A model generated the notes under the pieces. It saw only the letters and a program-made list of their open reading frames with translations. It had not been told where the DNA came from and did no database searches. From Citromicrobium sp. UBA3494 (lineage in GTDB: Bacteria; Pseudomonadota; Alphaproteobacteria; Sphingomonadales; Sphingomonadaceae), in contig DFQH01000001.1 of NCBI GenBank assembly GCA_002377695.1, positions 699,563-763,562 of the forward strand: 64,000 nt of DNA, written 5' to 3'. A program made the position numbers and the translations under genes. Shown here one piece after another: positions 32,744-41,382 of the stretch (position 1 is its first letter; every line of letters starts with the position of its first letter).

Positions 32744-33379
32744 ATCAGCAAGGATTCCGGAACAGACCCCCTATCGCGTATCCTCGGCGGCATTGCCATC
32801 GCGGGGTGCGCGATCTCGGTCGCATGCGACCTGCTGGGCGCTGCGCTCTCCGAAAGGATCGGCCTGGTCCGCGACACGATCAGCAACCTTGCCGCGGGAC
32901 AGTGGGACATCCTCTCCGACCTTGGCATCTATGCCTTCGTGGTGGGCGTGCTGGCTGTGACCGCAGGCCTGGTCCGCTGGCGCGTTTCGCGGTGGGACTG
33001 GCGCGCGGGCACCGTGTTACTGGTTCTGCTGGCGCTCGATTACGCGCTGATCGCGGCCTACGAGGCCTATTCGACCGGCGACGGCCCACAGATCCATTAC
33101 AAGCTGGTCTATTTCATGGGCGCGGCCTTCCCGCTCACCGTGCTGCTGACCGCAGGCCAGTTCCACGAGATAGAGCGGCGGCTGGGCATCGCGCTTTATG
33201 TCGGCGGCGTATTATGGGCGGTTGTCGCGCCCTTCCTGTTCGTGGTGCCGACCGCATGGGATGGGCTGTACGAGCGTGCGCTCGCCTTCGGAAAGCTGGC
33301 ATGGTTCGTCACCATGGGCGTGATGATCTGGCGCGATCCGGACATCGTAAGGCGGATACCGAAGGACGAGCGGCGTTAG
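32744..33379 (+). CDS. DUF998-like membrane protein with no ATG/GTG/TTG start
   Basis: Counting from an ATC at 32744 this is a 211-residue integral membrane protein with about six hydrophobic segments (GGIAIAGCAISVACDLLGAA, IYAFVVGVLAVTAGLV, AGTVLLVLLALDYALIAAY, MGAAFPLTVLLTA). It resembles DUF998 proteins, with the typical ISNLAAGQWDILSDLG region. The first ordinary start codon in frame is GTG 32939, which would cut off the first 65 residues including the first membrane segment and that conserved region. AGGGAG at 32731-32736 lies 7 bases before the ATC. So either ATC is used, or the start codon has mutated. It is divergent from cysS. Confidence 0.65.
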   Translation: MSKDSGTDPLSRILGGIAIAGCAISVACDLLGAALSERIGLVRDTISNLAAGQWDILSDLGIYAFVVGVLAVTAGLVRWRVSRWDWRAGTVLLVLLALDYALIAAYEAYSTGDGPQIHYKLVYFMGAAFPLTVLLTAGQFHEIERRLGIALYVGGVLWAVVAPFLFVVPTAWDGLYERALAFGKLAWFVTMGVMIWRDPDIVRRIPKDERR

Positions 33380-33792
33380 ACCTCGCTGCAATAATCCGGG
33401 TTGTCCGACGTATCGCCGAAGTTGCAGCCGCGCTTCAGCTCGGCGCGGATACGCTCGCACGAATTCTGGATGTTGCACGGCGGCCGGGTGGCTGGCGACA
33501 TGGCATAGCACTGCTCGGAGAGTTCCTCCGCCTTCTCGCGCCCCAGTTCGGCAAGGCACGATCCGGCTTCGGCCTGCGCCGCGCTGTTGTCCAGCGGAGG
33601 GCGGCCGTCTTCGCTTGCGGTGGGCCGAGACGTGGAGGCGGCCTGGTCCGGAGCGGCCGGATCGGTCGGGCGAGCCGGATCGGACGAGGGCGCTTCGGTC
33701 GGCTGCTGGTCGGGAGCTTCCGTCACCGGCGTACCGCAGGCCGCGAGCGCGCCCGAGGCCGCAATTATCGAAACCCAGCCGATCTTGTGCAT
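33376..33792 (-). CDS. lipoprotein with a Cys-rich C-terminus
   Basis: A 138-residue predicted lipoprotein: the lipobox GALAAC gives an acylated Cys near residue 18. The middle (about 19-70) is a Pro/Thr/Ala/Asp-rich linker, and the C-terminal part has six Cys (CLAELG, QCYAMS, PCNIQNSCERI, GCNFGD, YCSEV) that could form disulphides. The protein is not recognised. Its stop overlaps the end of the convergent membrane gene by 3 bases. Confidence 0.65.
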   Translation of the reverse strand: MHKIGWVSIIAASGALAACGTPVTEAPDQQPTEAPSSDPARPTDPAAPDQAASTSRPTASEDGRPPLDNSAAQAEAGSCLAELGREKAEELSEQCYAMSPATRPPCNIQNSCERIRAELKRGCNFGDTSDNPDYCSEV

Positions 33793-33850
33793 GCTCGCTC
33801 CCTTGCTCCGCACACCGTCAATCACCAGGCGCGGCACACGGTTCCGCGCT

Positions 33851-34336
33851 TCAGCCCCCCATCGCGGCAATCGTCGCGAAGACCACGATGCCGATACCCG
33901 CGATCGCCATCACAACGGTCAGCCCGCGCGGAATCGCGGCGCCCTGCACGCCACCCGTATCGCGTCCGCCAGCGCTCAGCACTGCCGTGCCCAGCAGGAA
34001 GGCGAGCGCGGTGCCGAGCCATTCGAGCGTTTCGAGCAGCGATGACATCGGCACCGGCGTCACCGGGAAAATCTCGAACAGGTCGAGCAGGTAGGTGGCC
34101 GCAAAGCCGATCGCCGCCGCCATGCTCCACCCCCGGCGCACACCTCCGCGCCAGGTCATCCACGCGAGCACCAGCGAACCGAGGCCGAGCACGGTCAGGA
34201 AGATGTTGAAGGCGGCCAGCACGCTCGCCGGATAGGCGCTGAAATCGCGGGTCTCCACGAAGCCGCCGGGGATCATCAGCGCAAGGTTGATGGCCGACAA
34301 AGCGAGCAGCAGGGCAACGAGATGGCGCGGGTTCAT
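33851..34336 (-). CDS. integral membrane hypothetical protein
   Basis: A 161-residue protein with four hydrophobic segments (HLVALLLALSAINLALMIPG, VLAAFNIFLTVLGLGSLVLA, MAAAIGFAATYLLDLFEIFP and GLTVVMAIAGIGIVVFATI). No function is recognised. It follows the nitroreductase gene (34350-35027) by 13 bases in the same direction, so the two may be co-transcribed. Confidence 0.7.
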   Translation of the reverse strand: MNPRHLVALLLALSAINLALMIPGGFVETRDFSAYPASVLAAFNIFLTVLGLGSLVLAWMTWRGGVRRGWSMAAAIGFAATYLLDLFEIFPVTPVPMSSLLETLEWLGTALAFLLGTAVLSAGGRDTGGVQGAAIPRGLTVVMAIAGIGIVVFATIAAMGG

Positions 34337-34349
34337 GGATCGTATGCTC

Positions 34350-35027
34350 CTATTCGAAGCCGTCGAAGCGCACGTGGTCCTCCAGCGGAACGCGGCTGCG
34401 TTCGAAGCTGTTCACCGGGGCGTCGGGATCGCGATAGCCGATGCCCATTCCGCAGAAGAACATGTGCGTTTCGGTGCTGACGCCGATGTGCTCCATGATC
34501 GGATCGGCATAATAGGCGAGGAATTCCTGCGGGCAGGAATCGAGGCCCTGCTCGCGCAGCAGCAGCATGATGGTCTGCAGCCACATGCCGGTGTCACTCC
34601 ATTGCGCTTCCTTCACGATCCGCAGGAAGTAGCACAGCAGCAGGACGGGCGCGCCGAAGCTGGTGAGGTTGCGCCCCATCGCGGCGGCGCGCCCGGCCTT
34701 GTCCTCCCGCTCGATCCCAAGCGATTCGAACATCGCCGCGCCCAGTTCGTACAACCGCGACTTGTATTTCTCTTGTTGCTTGGGCCCGTCCCAGTCGTAT
34801 TCGGGCTGCTTCATCTGCGAATTGCGCAGCTTTTCACGCAGCTGGGTGAGCGGCGCGCCGGTCAGGATCGTCGCTTCCCATGGCTGGTAGTTGCAGCCCG
34901 AGGGCGCCCAGCGTGCGGTGTCCATGACCTTGCGGATCGTCTCCAGCGGCACGGGCGTATCGAGGAATTCGCGCACCGAACGGCGCGAGGTGACGGCTTC
35001 GGAAACGGACATCGTGGGACTGCTCAT
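34350..35027 (-). CDS. nitroreductase family protein
   Basis: A 225-residue FMN-dependent nitroreductase. The family N-terminal motif SRRSVREFLDTPVPLETIRK and the flavin loop ARWAPSGCNYQPWE are present, with GYRDPDAPVNSFERSRVPLE at the C-terminus as in type 1 nitroreductases. It probably works as a homodimer reducing quinones or nitro compounds. ATG 35027 is chosen; ATG 35012 is an alternative, and the frame open to 35162 lies across the amidase leader. Confidence 0.88.
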   Translation of the reverse strand: MSSPTMSVSEAVTSRRSVREFLDTPVPLETIRKVMDTARWAPSGCNYQPWEATILTGAPLTQLREKLRNSQMKQPEYDWDGPKQQEKYKSRLYELGAAMFESLGIEREDKAGRAAAMGRNLTSFGAPVLLLCYFLRIVKEAQWSDTGMWLQTIMLLLREQGLDSCPQEFLAYYADPIMEHIGVSTETHMFFCGMGIGYRDPDAPVNSFERSRVPLEDHVRFDGFE

Positions 35028-35145
35028 GCGAGGCTGGCTAGCGCCTGACCCGCGCCACGCCAACTGGGTGGGCGCATTTCGCGCTGTCCTACTCGCAAAA
35101 CGCGCTCTAGCTGGATTCGCCCTGCGACCCTTCCGGGAGGACACC

Positions 35146-35817
35146 ATGGGCGATCCCACCACCTACCATTTCGATCTCGACGCCGAGCAACGACCCCAGC
35201 ATGCGCCACTGGAGGAACGCTGGTGGCCCGGCATCCGCGATGCGGCGCTGAGGGCGTCGGGCGCGCGCATCTACGACGCAATCAAAGGCGTGCGCGCGGT
35301 GGTGATCCACGCGACGGCGGGCGGCAGCTCGGCGGGCGCGGCGAGCGTGATCTTCGACCGGCGCGCAAGCTTCCACTGGCTAGTGCCCGACGAGGACGAG
35401 CCGCAGCACGGGCAATTCGTGTGGGCGACCTGTCACGAGGCACGCGCGGCCTGGCACGTGCGCAATGCCTGCTCTCACCCGGCGATCTGGGGCGGTCGCG
35501 GCAGGATCAACCACTGGTCGCTCGGGATCGAGGTGGTGAACCGACAGGTCCACTCGGACGCGTTCTCGGACTGGCAGGTCGAGGCAACCGCGCAGATCGT
35601 CCGCTACGCCTGGGCCAAGTACCCCAACCTGCGCCATGTGGTGAGCCACGCGATGCTCGATCCTGCACGCCGCAGCGATCCGGGCAGCCTGTTCCCGTGG
35701 GAGCGGTTCAGGGCGGCGGTGCTGGATGGGCGCGAGGATGCGGTCTCGGGGCTGGTTGCCGGGGCAGCGGAGATGGAAGCGGTGCTGCCGTCAGCGCCGT
35801 TTTGCATGGTGGTGTGA
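35146..35817 (+). CDS. N-acetylmuramoyl-L-alanine amidase (amidase_2)
   Basis: A 223-residue amidase-2 domain protein without signal peptide. The zinc ligands appear as His in VVIHATAGGSSA and later His in LRHVVSHAMLDPARRSDPG, with the closing PWERF motif. Such enzymes cleave the bond between N-acetylmuramate and L-alanine in peptidoglycan, and cytoplasmic AmpD-like forms recycle wall fragments; without a signal peptide this one is likely of that kind. GGGAGG lies 7 bases before ATG 35146. Confidence 0.88.
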   Translation: MGDPTTYHFDLDAEQRPQHAPLEERWWPGIRDAALRASGARIYDAIKGVRAVVIHATAGGSSAGAASVIFDRRASFHWLVPDEDEPQHGQFVWATCHEARAAWHVRNACSHPAIWGGRGRINHWSLGIEVVNRQVHSDAFSDWQVEATAQIVRYAWAKYPNLRHVVSHAMLDPARRSDPGSLFPWERFRAAVLDGREDAVSGLVAGAAEMEAVLPSAPFCMVV

Positions 35818-35871
35818 GCGAGTCCTAAGGGACTATCCTGGCATCGGTGGGATTCCCGGGCTCGGTAGGCG

Positions 35872-36171
35872 TCATTGCGGTCCATCGCTTAGCAGCGCGA
35901 CGATGTTTCTGCGTCCGCTCGCGACGCGAAGCACGAACACGGCCTCATCATCATGTTCGAATATAATGAGGTACTTGCGGAAGTTTGCCGCCCGCACACC
36001 CCGCCCCCATTCGGCGCGCTCACGAAATCTTTGAGGATTGTCCGCAATGCTCTCGATAAATTCGCGGAGCGAAGACAGAAATCGTCGCGCCTGCTCGGGA
36101 TCGTCTTGCGCGATATAATCGCTGATCGCCTCGATATCGGCGAGCGCATCCGCAAGATAGATGAGGTTCAA
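35872..36171 (-). CDS. parE: ParE-type toxin
   Basis: A 99-residue RelE/ParE superfamily toxin. The pattern YLADALADIEAISDYIAQDD at the start and RFRERAEWGRGVRAANFRKYLIIFEHDD towards the end fit ParE, which inhibits DNA gyrase, or related RelE toxins. The start overlaps the antitoxin stop (36168), so the two are translationally coupled. Which target it has cannot be told from sequence. Confidence 0.85.
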   Translation of the reverse strand: MNLIYLADALADIEAISDYIAQDDPEQARRFLSSLREFIESIADNPQRFRERAEWGRGVRAANFRKYLIIFEHDDEAVFVLRVASGRRNIVALLSDGPQ

Positions 36172-36455
36172 GTGGCCTGCCCGTGCGCCTTTTGTGCAGC
36201 AATTTCGTCGACCCGTTTGAGTGCCTGTTCAAACACCTCATCCGCCGTGAAGCCTTTGCCCTGCCGAGCCTTGTCGAGAAGTTCACGCATCGCGGCGTTC
36301 TCGGCATCGATTCGGTCCTGCGCGCTGCTCCAGTCACGCAGCGCCTCGCGGACGACCTCGCTGGTGGTCGCGTATTCGCCGCGCTCGACGGCGGCGCGCA
36401 GGCGCGCGGCCATTTCGGCGGGCATGGTGACGGTGATGCGTTCGAGCTTACTCAT
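36168..36455 (-). CDS. parD: ParD-type antitoxin
   Basis: A 95-residue ribbon-helix-helix antitoxin. The first strand and helices are LERITVTMPAEMAARLRAAV followed by RGEYATTSEVVREALRDW, the typical ParD fold, and the C-terminal part is a toxin-binding helix. It precedes parE, the usual order. The start ATG 36455 lies 14 bases after a palindrome at 36469 that is likely its operator, and no Shine-Dalgarno is visible, so the transcript may be nearly leaderless. Confidence 0.85.
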   Translation of the reverse strand: MSKLERITVTMPAEMAARLRAAVERGEYATTSEVVREALRDWSSAQDRIDAENAAMRELLDKARQGKGFTADEVFEQALKRVDEIAAQKAHGQAT

Positions 36456-36468
36456 GCGTATGCATATA

Positions 36469-36483
36469 TCACACTTTGTGTGA
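36469..36483. promoter_or_regulatory. palindrome upstream of parD (candidate operator)
   Basis: TCACACTTTGTGTGA is a perfect inverted repeat (6 bases each side of a TTT centre). On the minus strand a TATATG follows 4 bases later and could be a -10 element. This is where ParD-type antitoxins bind to repress their own operon. Confidence 0.6.
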
Positions 36484-36488
36484 AGAGG

Positions 36489-36941
36489 CTATATAGCGGC
36501 TTGCTGATAAGCAGCGACCAGCAGGCCGAGGGAGTTGGGATCAGTCAACCTATAAGCTCGGCGCGGCCCCTTTCGCCTGCGTATTTCGACGCCATCGCGC
36601 TTTGCTTCAACGTTCGATAATCCCGAATAGACAAGCCGCTCGCTTCGAATTTGGGTTTCAAAAATAACCGCCTTGCTCGTAACAATGAGACGGCCTTGGG
36701 CCTTGGTATCGTGGTCCGAGATCCCTTCGAGGATTGCGAACACTACCTCACCGCGAACTGGATGGTAGCCGTAGCTCTCGGGGCTAGCGACCTGACAATC
36801 TCCGGCCGAAATGCGGCGACAGTAGTCATTGACGGAGCGAGCAAAATGGTGGGTGAATTTCGCATCTGCACGTTTTTCAGCTCGATATCCGAACGCACCA
36901 ATAATCAATAGGAGCGCTAGGAGAGCTATCGCCCAGACCAA
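36489..36941 (-). CDS. single-pass membrane protein of low GC content
   Basis: A 150-residue protein with one N-terminal membrane segment (MVWAIALLALLLIIGAFGY) and a soluble part that resembles a small beta-sandwich or PH-like fold (GRLIVTSKAVIFETQIRSER, LVYSGLSNVEAKRDGVEIRR). It is not recognised. By eye the sequence is clearly lower in GC than its neighbours, a hint of foreign origin. It is three bases from cobT on the same strand and next to the parDE promoter. Confidence 0.55.
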   Translation of the reverse strand: MVWAIALLALLLIIGAFGYRAEKRADAKFTHHFARSVNDYCRRISAGDCQVASPESYGYHPVRGEVVFAILEGISDHDTKAQGRLIVTSKAVIFETQIRSERLVYSGLSNVEAKRDGVEIRRRKGPRRAYRLTDPNSLGLLVAAYQQAAI

Positions 36942-36944
36942 TTC

Positions 36945-38768
36945 CTACCCCTCCACCTCGAACAGATCCGCCATCTGCCCGATCATCGTGCCGCCCAGTT
37001 GCTCGACATCCATGATCGTCACCGCGCGCTTGTAGTAGCGGGTCACGTCGTGGCCGATCCCGATGGCAACGAGCTGGACCGGTGAGGCCTTCTCGATCCA
37101 CTCGATCACCTTGCGCAGGTGCGCTTCGAGGTAGCCTGCTCGGTTTACCGACAACGTACTGTCATCGACCGGCGCGCCGTCGGAGATGACCATCAGGATG
37201 CGGCGATCCTCGGGGCGGGCGAGCAGGCGCTGGTGCGCCCACATCAGCGCCTCGCCGTCGATGTTCTCTTTCAGCAGGCCTTCGCGCATCATCAGGCCGA
37301 GGTTGCGGCGCGCGCGGCGCCAGGGCTCGTCGGCCTGCTTGTAGACGATGTGGCGCAGGTCGTTGAGGCGGCCGGGCTGGGGCGGCTTGCCATCCGCGAG
37401 CCATTTCTCGCGCGTGTGCCCGCCCTTCCACGCGCGGGTGGTGAAGCCGAGAATTTCGGTCTTCACCCCGCACCGCTCCAGCGTGCGCGCGATAATGTCC
37501 GCGCTGATCGCGGCGATGGAGATCGGCCGCCCGCGCATCGAGCCCGAATTGTCGATCAGCAGCGTGACGACCGTGTCCTTGAACTCGGTCTCCCGCTCGC
37601 GCTTGTAGGACAGCGAATGGCCGGGGCTGACGACCACGCGCGCCAGCCGCGCGGCGTCGAGCATCCCCTCTTCCTGGTCGAAATCCCAGCTGCGGCTCTG
37701 CTGAGCCATCAACCGGCGCTGGAGCCGGTTGGCGAGCTTGGTGACGACCGATTGCAGACCCGTCAGCTGGCTGTCGAGATAGGCGCGCAGCCGGTCCAGT
37801 TCCTCGGCATCGCACAGTTCGGTTGCCGCGATTTCCTCGTCGAATTTCTTCGAATAGATCTTGTAGTCGAAATCGTCCGGAATGTCGGTCCAGTGGCGGT
37901 TCGGGCGAACGGGCATCATGCCCTCTTCGCCGTCGTCGCCAGCATCGTCGCTGTCGCCTTCCTCTTCGGAAAGCTCGGCCTCGCCATCCTCGTCCGCGTC
38001 GCCTTCGGCCTGTTCGGCGGCGGCTTCGGGGCTCTGCTGGGGCGACTGGTCGCCGCCATCTTCCTCGTCGGTATCGTCTTCCGGAGTCTCGCCGTCCTCG
38101 TCGTCGCCTTCCTCGTCCGCATCCTCGGGCGAACTGTCGGCACCCTCGATCAGGTCGAGCTGGCGCAGCATCTCGATCGAGAGGTCCTGGAAGGCCTTCT
38201 GATCGTCCAGCTTGTCGGCCAGCGCGGAGAAATCGCCGCCCGTGCGTTCGGTCACGTAGCCGCGGACCAGTTCCACGCCCTTCTTCGCGCGCTCGGGGAT
38301 CGGCTTGCCGGTCAGCGCCTCGCGCATCATCAGCGATACGGCGGTGGAAAGCGGCACGTCGCGCGCTTCGGTGGCGCGGGCAATCGGATCGCTTGCGGTA
38401 CGCAGCTCTGTCGCGGCGGAGAGATTCTCGCCCACGCCCGCGAAGCCCTGCGCGCCCAGCGCCTCGTAGCGCACCTGCTCGACCGCATCGTAGACCGCGC
38501 GCGCCACCGGATCACCGGGCGCGCCGCTGTCGTGCAGGGCGGTATCATGCAGCCGCATCTTGAGCGCGAAGCTATCCGCAAAGCCGCGCGCTTCGGCCGC
38601 CTGTTCGCGCGGCAGCTGGCGGCCGGGAAGCGGCACGCGGAAGTTCTTGCCCGCCGCGCCGGGCCGATCCGCGCTCCACGCGACCTCGACCTCGGGCTCG
38701 CGCGCGATGGCGCGCGCACCGCCGGTGAGCGCGCGCTTGAACTTGTCGAGAGGGGTTTCTTCGCTCAA
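36945..38768 (-). CDS. cobT: cobaltochelatase subunit CobT
   Basis: A 607-residue protein of the aerobic cobalamin pathway; with CobS and CobN it inserts cobalt into hydrogenobyrinate diamide. The N-terminal region is typical ([16 protein letters not shown]), a very acidic stretch (about residues 205-290) follows, and the C-terminal von Willebrand A domain has the MIDAS motif DNSGSM near residue 405. Length is normal for CobT. Neither cobS nor cobN is in the window. It runs into a 150-residue membrane gene 3 bases downstream. Confidence 0.93.
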   Translation of the reverse strand: MSEETPLDKFKRALTGGARAIAREPEVEVAWSADRPGAAGKNFRVPLPGRQLPREQAAEARGFADSFALKMRLHDTALHDSGAPGDPVARAVYDAVEQVRYEALGAQGFAGVGENLSAATELRTASDPIARATEARDVPLSTAVSLMMREALTGKPIPERAKKGVELVRGYVTERTGGDFSALADKLDDQKAFQDLSIEMLRQLDLIEGADSSPEDADEEGDDEDGETPEDDTDEEDGGDQSPQQSPEAAAEQAEGDADEDGEAELSEEEGDSDDAGDDGEEGMMPVRPNRHWTDIPDDFDYKIYSKKFDEEIAATELCDAEELDRLRAYLDSQLTGLQSVVTKLANRLQRRLMAQQSRSWDFDQEEGMLDAARLARVVVSPGHSLSYKRERETEFKDTVVTLLIDNSGSMRGRPISIAAISADIIARTLERCGVKTEILGFTTRAWKGGHTREKWLADGKPPQPGRLNDLRHIVYKQADEPWRRARRNLGLMMREGLLKENIDGEALMWAHQRLLARPEDRRILMVISDGAPVDDSTLSVNRAGYLEAHLRKVIEWIEKASPVQLVAIGIGHDVTRYYKRAVTIMDVEQLGGTMIGQMADLFEVEG

Positions 38769-38785
38769 CTTAGTGGATGCTCACC

Positions 38786-39439
38786 TTAGAGGATGGACTG
38801 CCCGGTGGACTGCCAGTCCTTCAGGAAGCCCTCGATCCCCTTGTCGGTCAACACGTGCTTTACGAGGTCCCGGATCACCTTGGGCGGTGCGGTCATCACG
38901 TCGGCACCGATCTTCGCGGCTTCGAGCACGTGGTTGGTGTGGCGCACGCTGGCCACCAGGATTTCGGTGTCGAAGGCGTAGTTATCGTAGATCAGGCGAA
39001 TATCGTCGATCAGCTTCATTCCGTCGAAGCCGTTATCGTCGTGCCGCCCCACGAAGGGCGAGATGAAGGTCGCGCCGGCCTTCGCCGCGAGCAGCGCCTG
39101 GTTGGCGGAGAAGCACAGCGTCACGTTGACCATGGTGCCATCGTCGGTCAGCGCGCGGCAGGTCTTCAACCCATCGAGCGTCAGCGGCACCTTGATGCAG
39201 ACATTGTCCGCAATGGCGCGCAGCTTGTCCGCTTCCTTCATCATCGTCTCGTGATCGAGGGCGACCACCTCGGCGCTGACCGGGCCATCCACGATCCCGC
39301 AGATTTCCTTCGTCACCTCGATGAAGTCGCGGCCCGACTTGTGGATCAGCGAGGGATTGGTCGTCACCCCGTCGATCAGGCCGGTTTCGGCCAGGTCCTT
39401 GATCTCGGCAATGTCGGCGGTGTCTGCGAAGAACTTCAT
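38786..39439 (-). CDS. fsa: transaldolase / fructose-6-phosphate aldolase
   Basis: A 217-residue enzyme of the short transaldolase family (FSA/TalC). Motifs are [20 protein letters not shown] at the N-terminus, [11 protein letters not shown], and the Schiff-base Lys of [19 protein letters not shown] near residue 85, with the later YISPFVGR-like [12 protein letters not shown]. It may make sedoheptulose or fructose-6-phosphate from dihydroxyacetone or erythrose-4-phosphate. It precedes cobT by 17 bases in the same direction. Confidence 0.9.
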   Translation of the reverse strand: MKFFADTADIAEIKDLAETGLIDGVTTNPSLIHKSGRDFIEVTKEICGIVDGPVSAEVVALDHETMMKEADKLRAIADNVCIKVPLTLDGLKTCRALTDDGTMVNVTLCFSANQALLAAKAGATFISPFVGRHDDNGFDGMKLIDDIRLIYDNYAFDTEILVASVRHTNHVLEAAKIGADVMTAPPKVIRDLVKHVLTDKGIEGFLKDWQSTGQSIL

Positions 39440-39498
39440 TTTCGTTACAAACCTGTCATATGAGCGTCACAATCGAACCCCGGATGTCAGGATTCTCC

Positions 39499-40140
39499 AT
39501 GCGATCAGTTAGCCATTCGGCACGCGTCCTTCCACTTGCCGCCGTGCCCCTGCTTTTGCAACCGAGCGCGGCACTCGCCGATGAAAGCGAATTCTGGATG
39601 GAACTCGCCGCGAAGGGCGAGATCGCGCCCGGCACCAGCCTGAAACTGGAGGTGGAAGAGCGGCGCAAGAACGGGCCGAACGAGTATATCCTGGGCGCCG
39701 TGGTCGATACCGAGGTGGGGGACGGGTTCTCGATCGGCGGCGGAGTGGAAGTGCACGACACCGACGGCTTTTCGGAGATTCGCCCCTACCAGCAGGTGGG
39801 CTACTCCAGCGGCATCCTCTCTCTGCGTACCCGGATAGAGGAGCGCTTCTACGACAGGTCGGACCGGATGGCCCTGCGTCTGCGTCAGCGGGTGCAGCTT
39901 AGCGACGAGATCGCGCCCAGGCTGAAGGCGGCAGGTTCGGTCGAGCTGCTCTACCAGCTGCGGTCACGCAACGACGGCGGACCGCAGCGGATCGACCAGT
40001 GGCGCTTCAATACGGGGCTGACCTACCGCGTGGCGGATCGGCTCGACGTCACGGGTGGCTATCTGCTGCAGCTGCGCCCGCGCCCCGGCGGCGACACCTA
40101 TACCCACGTGCCGCAGGCGAGTATTGCATACCGGTTCTAG
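39499..40140 (+). CDS. DUF2490-like outer membrane beta-barrel protein
   Basis: A 213-residue exported protein with a signal peptide (MRSVSHSARVLPLAAVPLLL then QPSAALADES). The rest has alternating amphipathic strands (TSLKLEVEERRKNGPNEYIL, RTRIEERFYDRSDRMALRLR, RFNTGLTYRVADRLDVTGGY) and ends in a C-terminal aromatic residue (IAYRF) as outer membrane barrels do. It matches the DUF2490 family of unknown function. ATG 39499 is preferred because CAGGA lies 7 bases upstream; ATG 39460 and 39484 are also in frame. Confidence 0.75.
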   Translation: MRSVSHSARVLPLAAVPLLLQPSAALADESEFWMELAAKGEIAPGTSLKLEVEERRKNGPNEYILGAVVDTEVGDGFSIGGGVEVHDTDGFSEIRPYQQVGYSSGILSLRTRIEERFYDRSDRMALRLRQRVQLSDEIAPRLKAAGSVELLYQLRSRNDGGPQRIDQWRFNTGLTYRVADRLDVTGGYLLQLRPRPGGDTYTHVPQASIAYRF

Positions 40141-40177
40141 GCATTTGCGCGGCGTCCGGGCTACCGGCTGCCTCGTA

Positions 40178-41305
40178 CTACGTGCCTTCGCCGTAGCTGG
40201 CCCAGAAGATCTCGTTGCAGAAGAATATCGTTTCGCCATCCTTGCGCTCGATCCGCGTCAGCACCCCGTCGAAGTCGCCGTACTGGCCCCGTTTGTCGAT
40301 CTGACGCCGCTCCGAACCATCTGCGTTGACGACGAAGCCCTGCGCGGAGAGCTTGCGCGCCACGGTTTCCACCGGCTCTGCAAACCGGATGCCCGTCGCA
40401 TCGACACCGTGACTGCGTTCAAAGAAACCGTCGGTCAAGCCGAGCACGGTCAGCCCGTTCCACTGTCCGCGAAAGTCGACCGACTTCCAGGTGATGCCAT
40501 CCCTGTCGGGACGGCTGACCCGACCCATCACGGGCTGCGAGACACCGGGGACGCGAACACGCTGGCCTATCGGGCGCTCACCGCGTTCGTCGAAACGCAT
40601 AGTGCCGGAGATCACATCTGCGGCTTGCCTGCTCCACTGGCAGCGGCGCGGGTTCGTGAAATCGAGCCATCGCAGGTCGCCGACGCCGCCACGCGCAATG
40701 GGCGGGGGTGAGCGATACCCATCATTGCCCTGCGGCTCATTGCCCTGGGGCGCGGTCTGCGTGGAAGAAGCGCGTCCGCCATACGGTCCGTCACTCGTCA
40801 GCTGGGTGACCATGCCCGCCGCCTGCACCTTCATCCGCGTTTCCGACGCGGGATCGAGCCAGATGTCCTCGAGCAGAGAAAAGGCCTTGTCCTCGAACGC
40901 GGTGTCATTGCCCGCAAGGCGATAGGCAAGCTCCGCATAGAGCCAGGCCGCATCGCCGCTGCCGATCATCTTGGCCGCCTCGTAAAACCCCTCTGGCGTG
41001 CCCTCCATCCCGGCCTTGACGAAATACTCCACCACATCGTCCTTGCAGGGCGATCGGTTGGCGAAGTTCATGATCATGGAGGGGCCCTCGGGCGGCTCGA
41101 TATTGCACATTGCGGCCAGCACGAACCAGTCGTCCCCACTCATGGGCTGGTCCTTCTTCTGCATCTTGCGCAAGGCCTTGCGCGTCTTCTTCCAGTCCCC
41201 GTACTTTTCCGTATAGGGCCGGGTGATATCGCCGAACTCGCGCGCCGAGGCCCCCGACGCGTCGAGCAAGAGCGCGGCAATCGCCGCCGCCATGAAGATC
41301 CGCAT
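40178..41305 (-). CDS. secreted hypothetical protein
   Basis: A 375-residue protein with a signal peptide (MRIFMAAAIAALLLDASGAS then AREFG). The first half looks like Sel1/TPR-type helical repeats (DDWFVLAAMCNIEPPEG, YEAAKMIGSGDAAWLYAELA), the middle is a Gln/Asn/Pro-rich linker (near residue 190), and the last part has beta strands and conserved-looking Cys (NPRRCQWS, FFCNEIFW). No family is recognised; the domain readings are from sequence pattern only. Confidence 0.65.
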   Translation of the reverse strand: MRIFMAAAIAALLLDASGASAREFGDITRPYTEKYGDWKKTRKALRKMQKKDQPMSGDDWFVLAAMCNIEPPEGPSMIMNFANRSPCKDDVVEYFVKAGMEGTPEGFYEAAKMIGSGDAAWLYAELAYRLAGNDTAFEDKAFSLLEDIWLDPASETRMKVQAAGMVTQLTSDGPYGGRASSTQTAPQGNEPQGNDGYRSPPPIARGGVGDLRWLDFTNPRRCQWSRQAADVISGTMRFDERGERPIGQRVRVPGVSQPVMGRVSRPDRDGITWKSVDFRGQWNGLTVLGLTDGFFERSHGVDATGIRFAEPVETVARKLSAQGFVVNADGSERRQIDKRGQYGDFDGVLTRIERKDGETIFFCNEIFWASYGEGT

Positions 41306-41382
41306 GTCACACCCTCCCTGAAAACCTGTCCAAGATTAGAAAAGGTATCCGCGCGAAGGCAAGGCCGGGTTGCGGAACGCTC

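Noticed and set aside
31167..32960. A 597-residue open frame on the plus strand opposite cysS
   Set aside because: cysS is certain from its motifs, and this frame contains the palindromic element read in the wrong direction.
38769..38785. Possible cobalamin riboswitch before cobT
   Set aside because: Only 17 bases separate cobT from the transaldolase gene upstream, too short for one.
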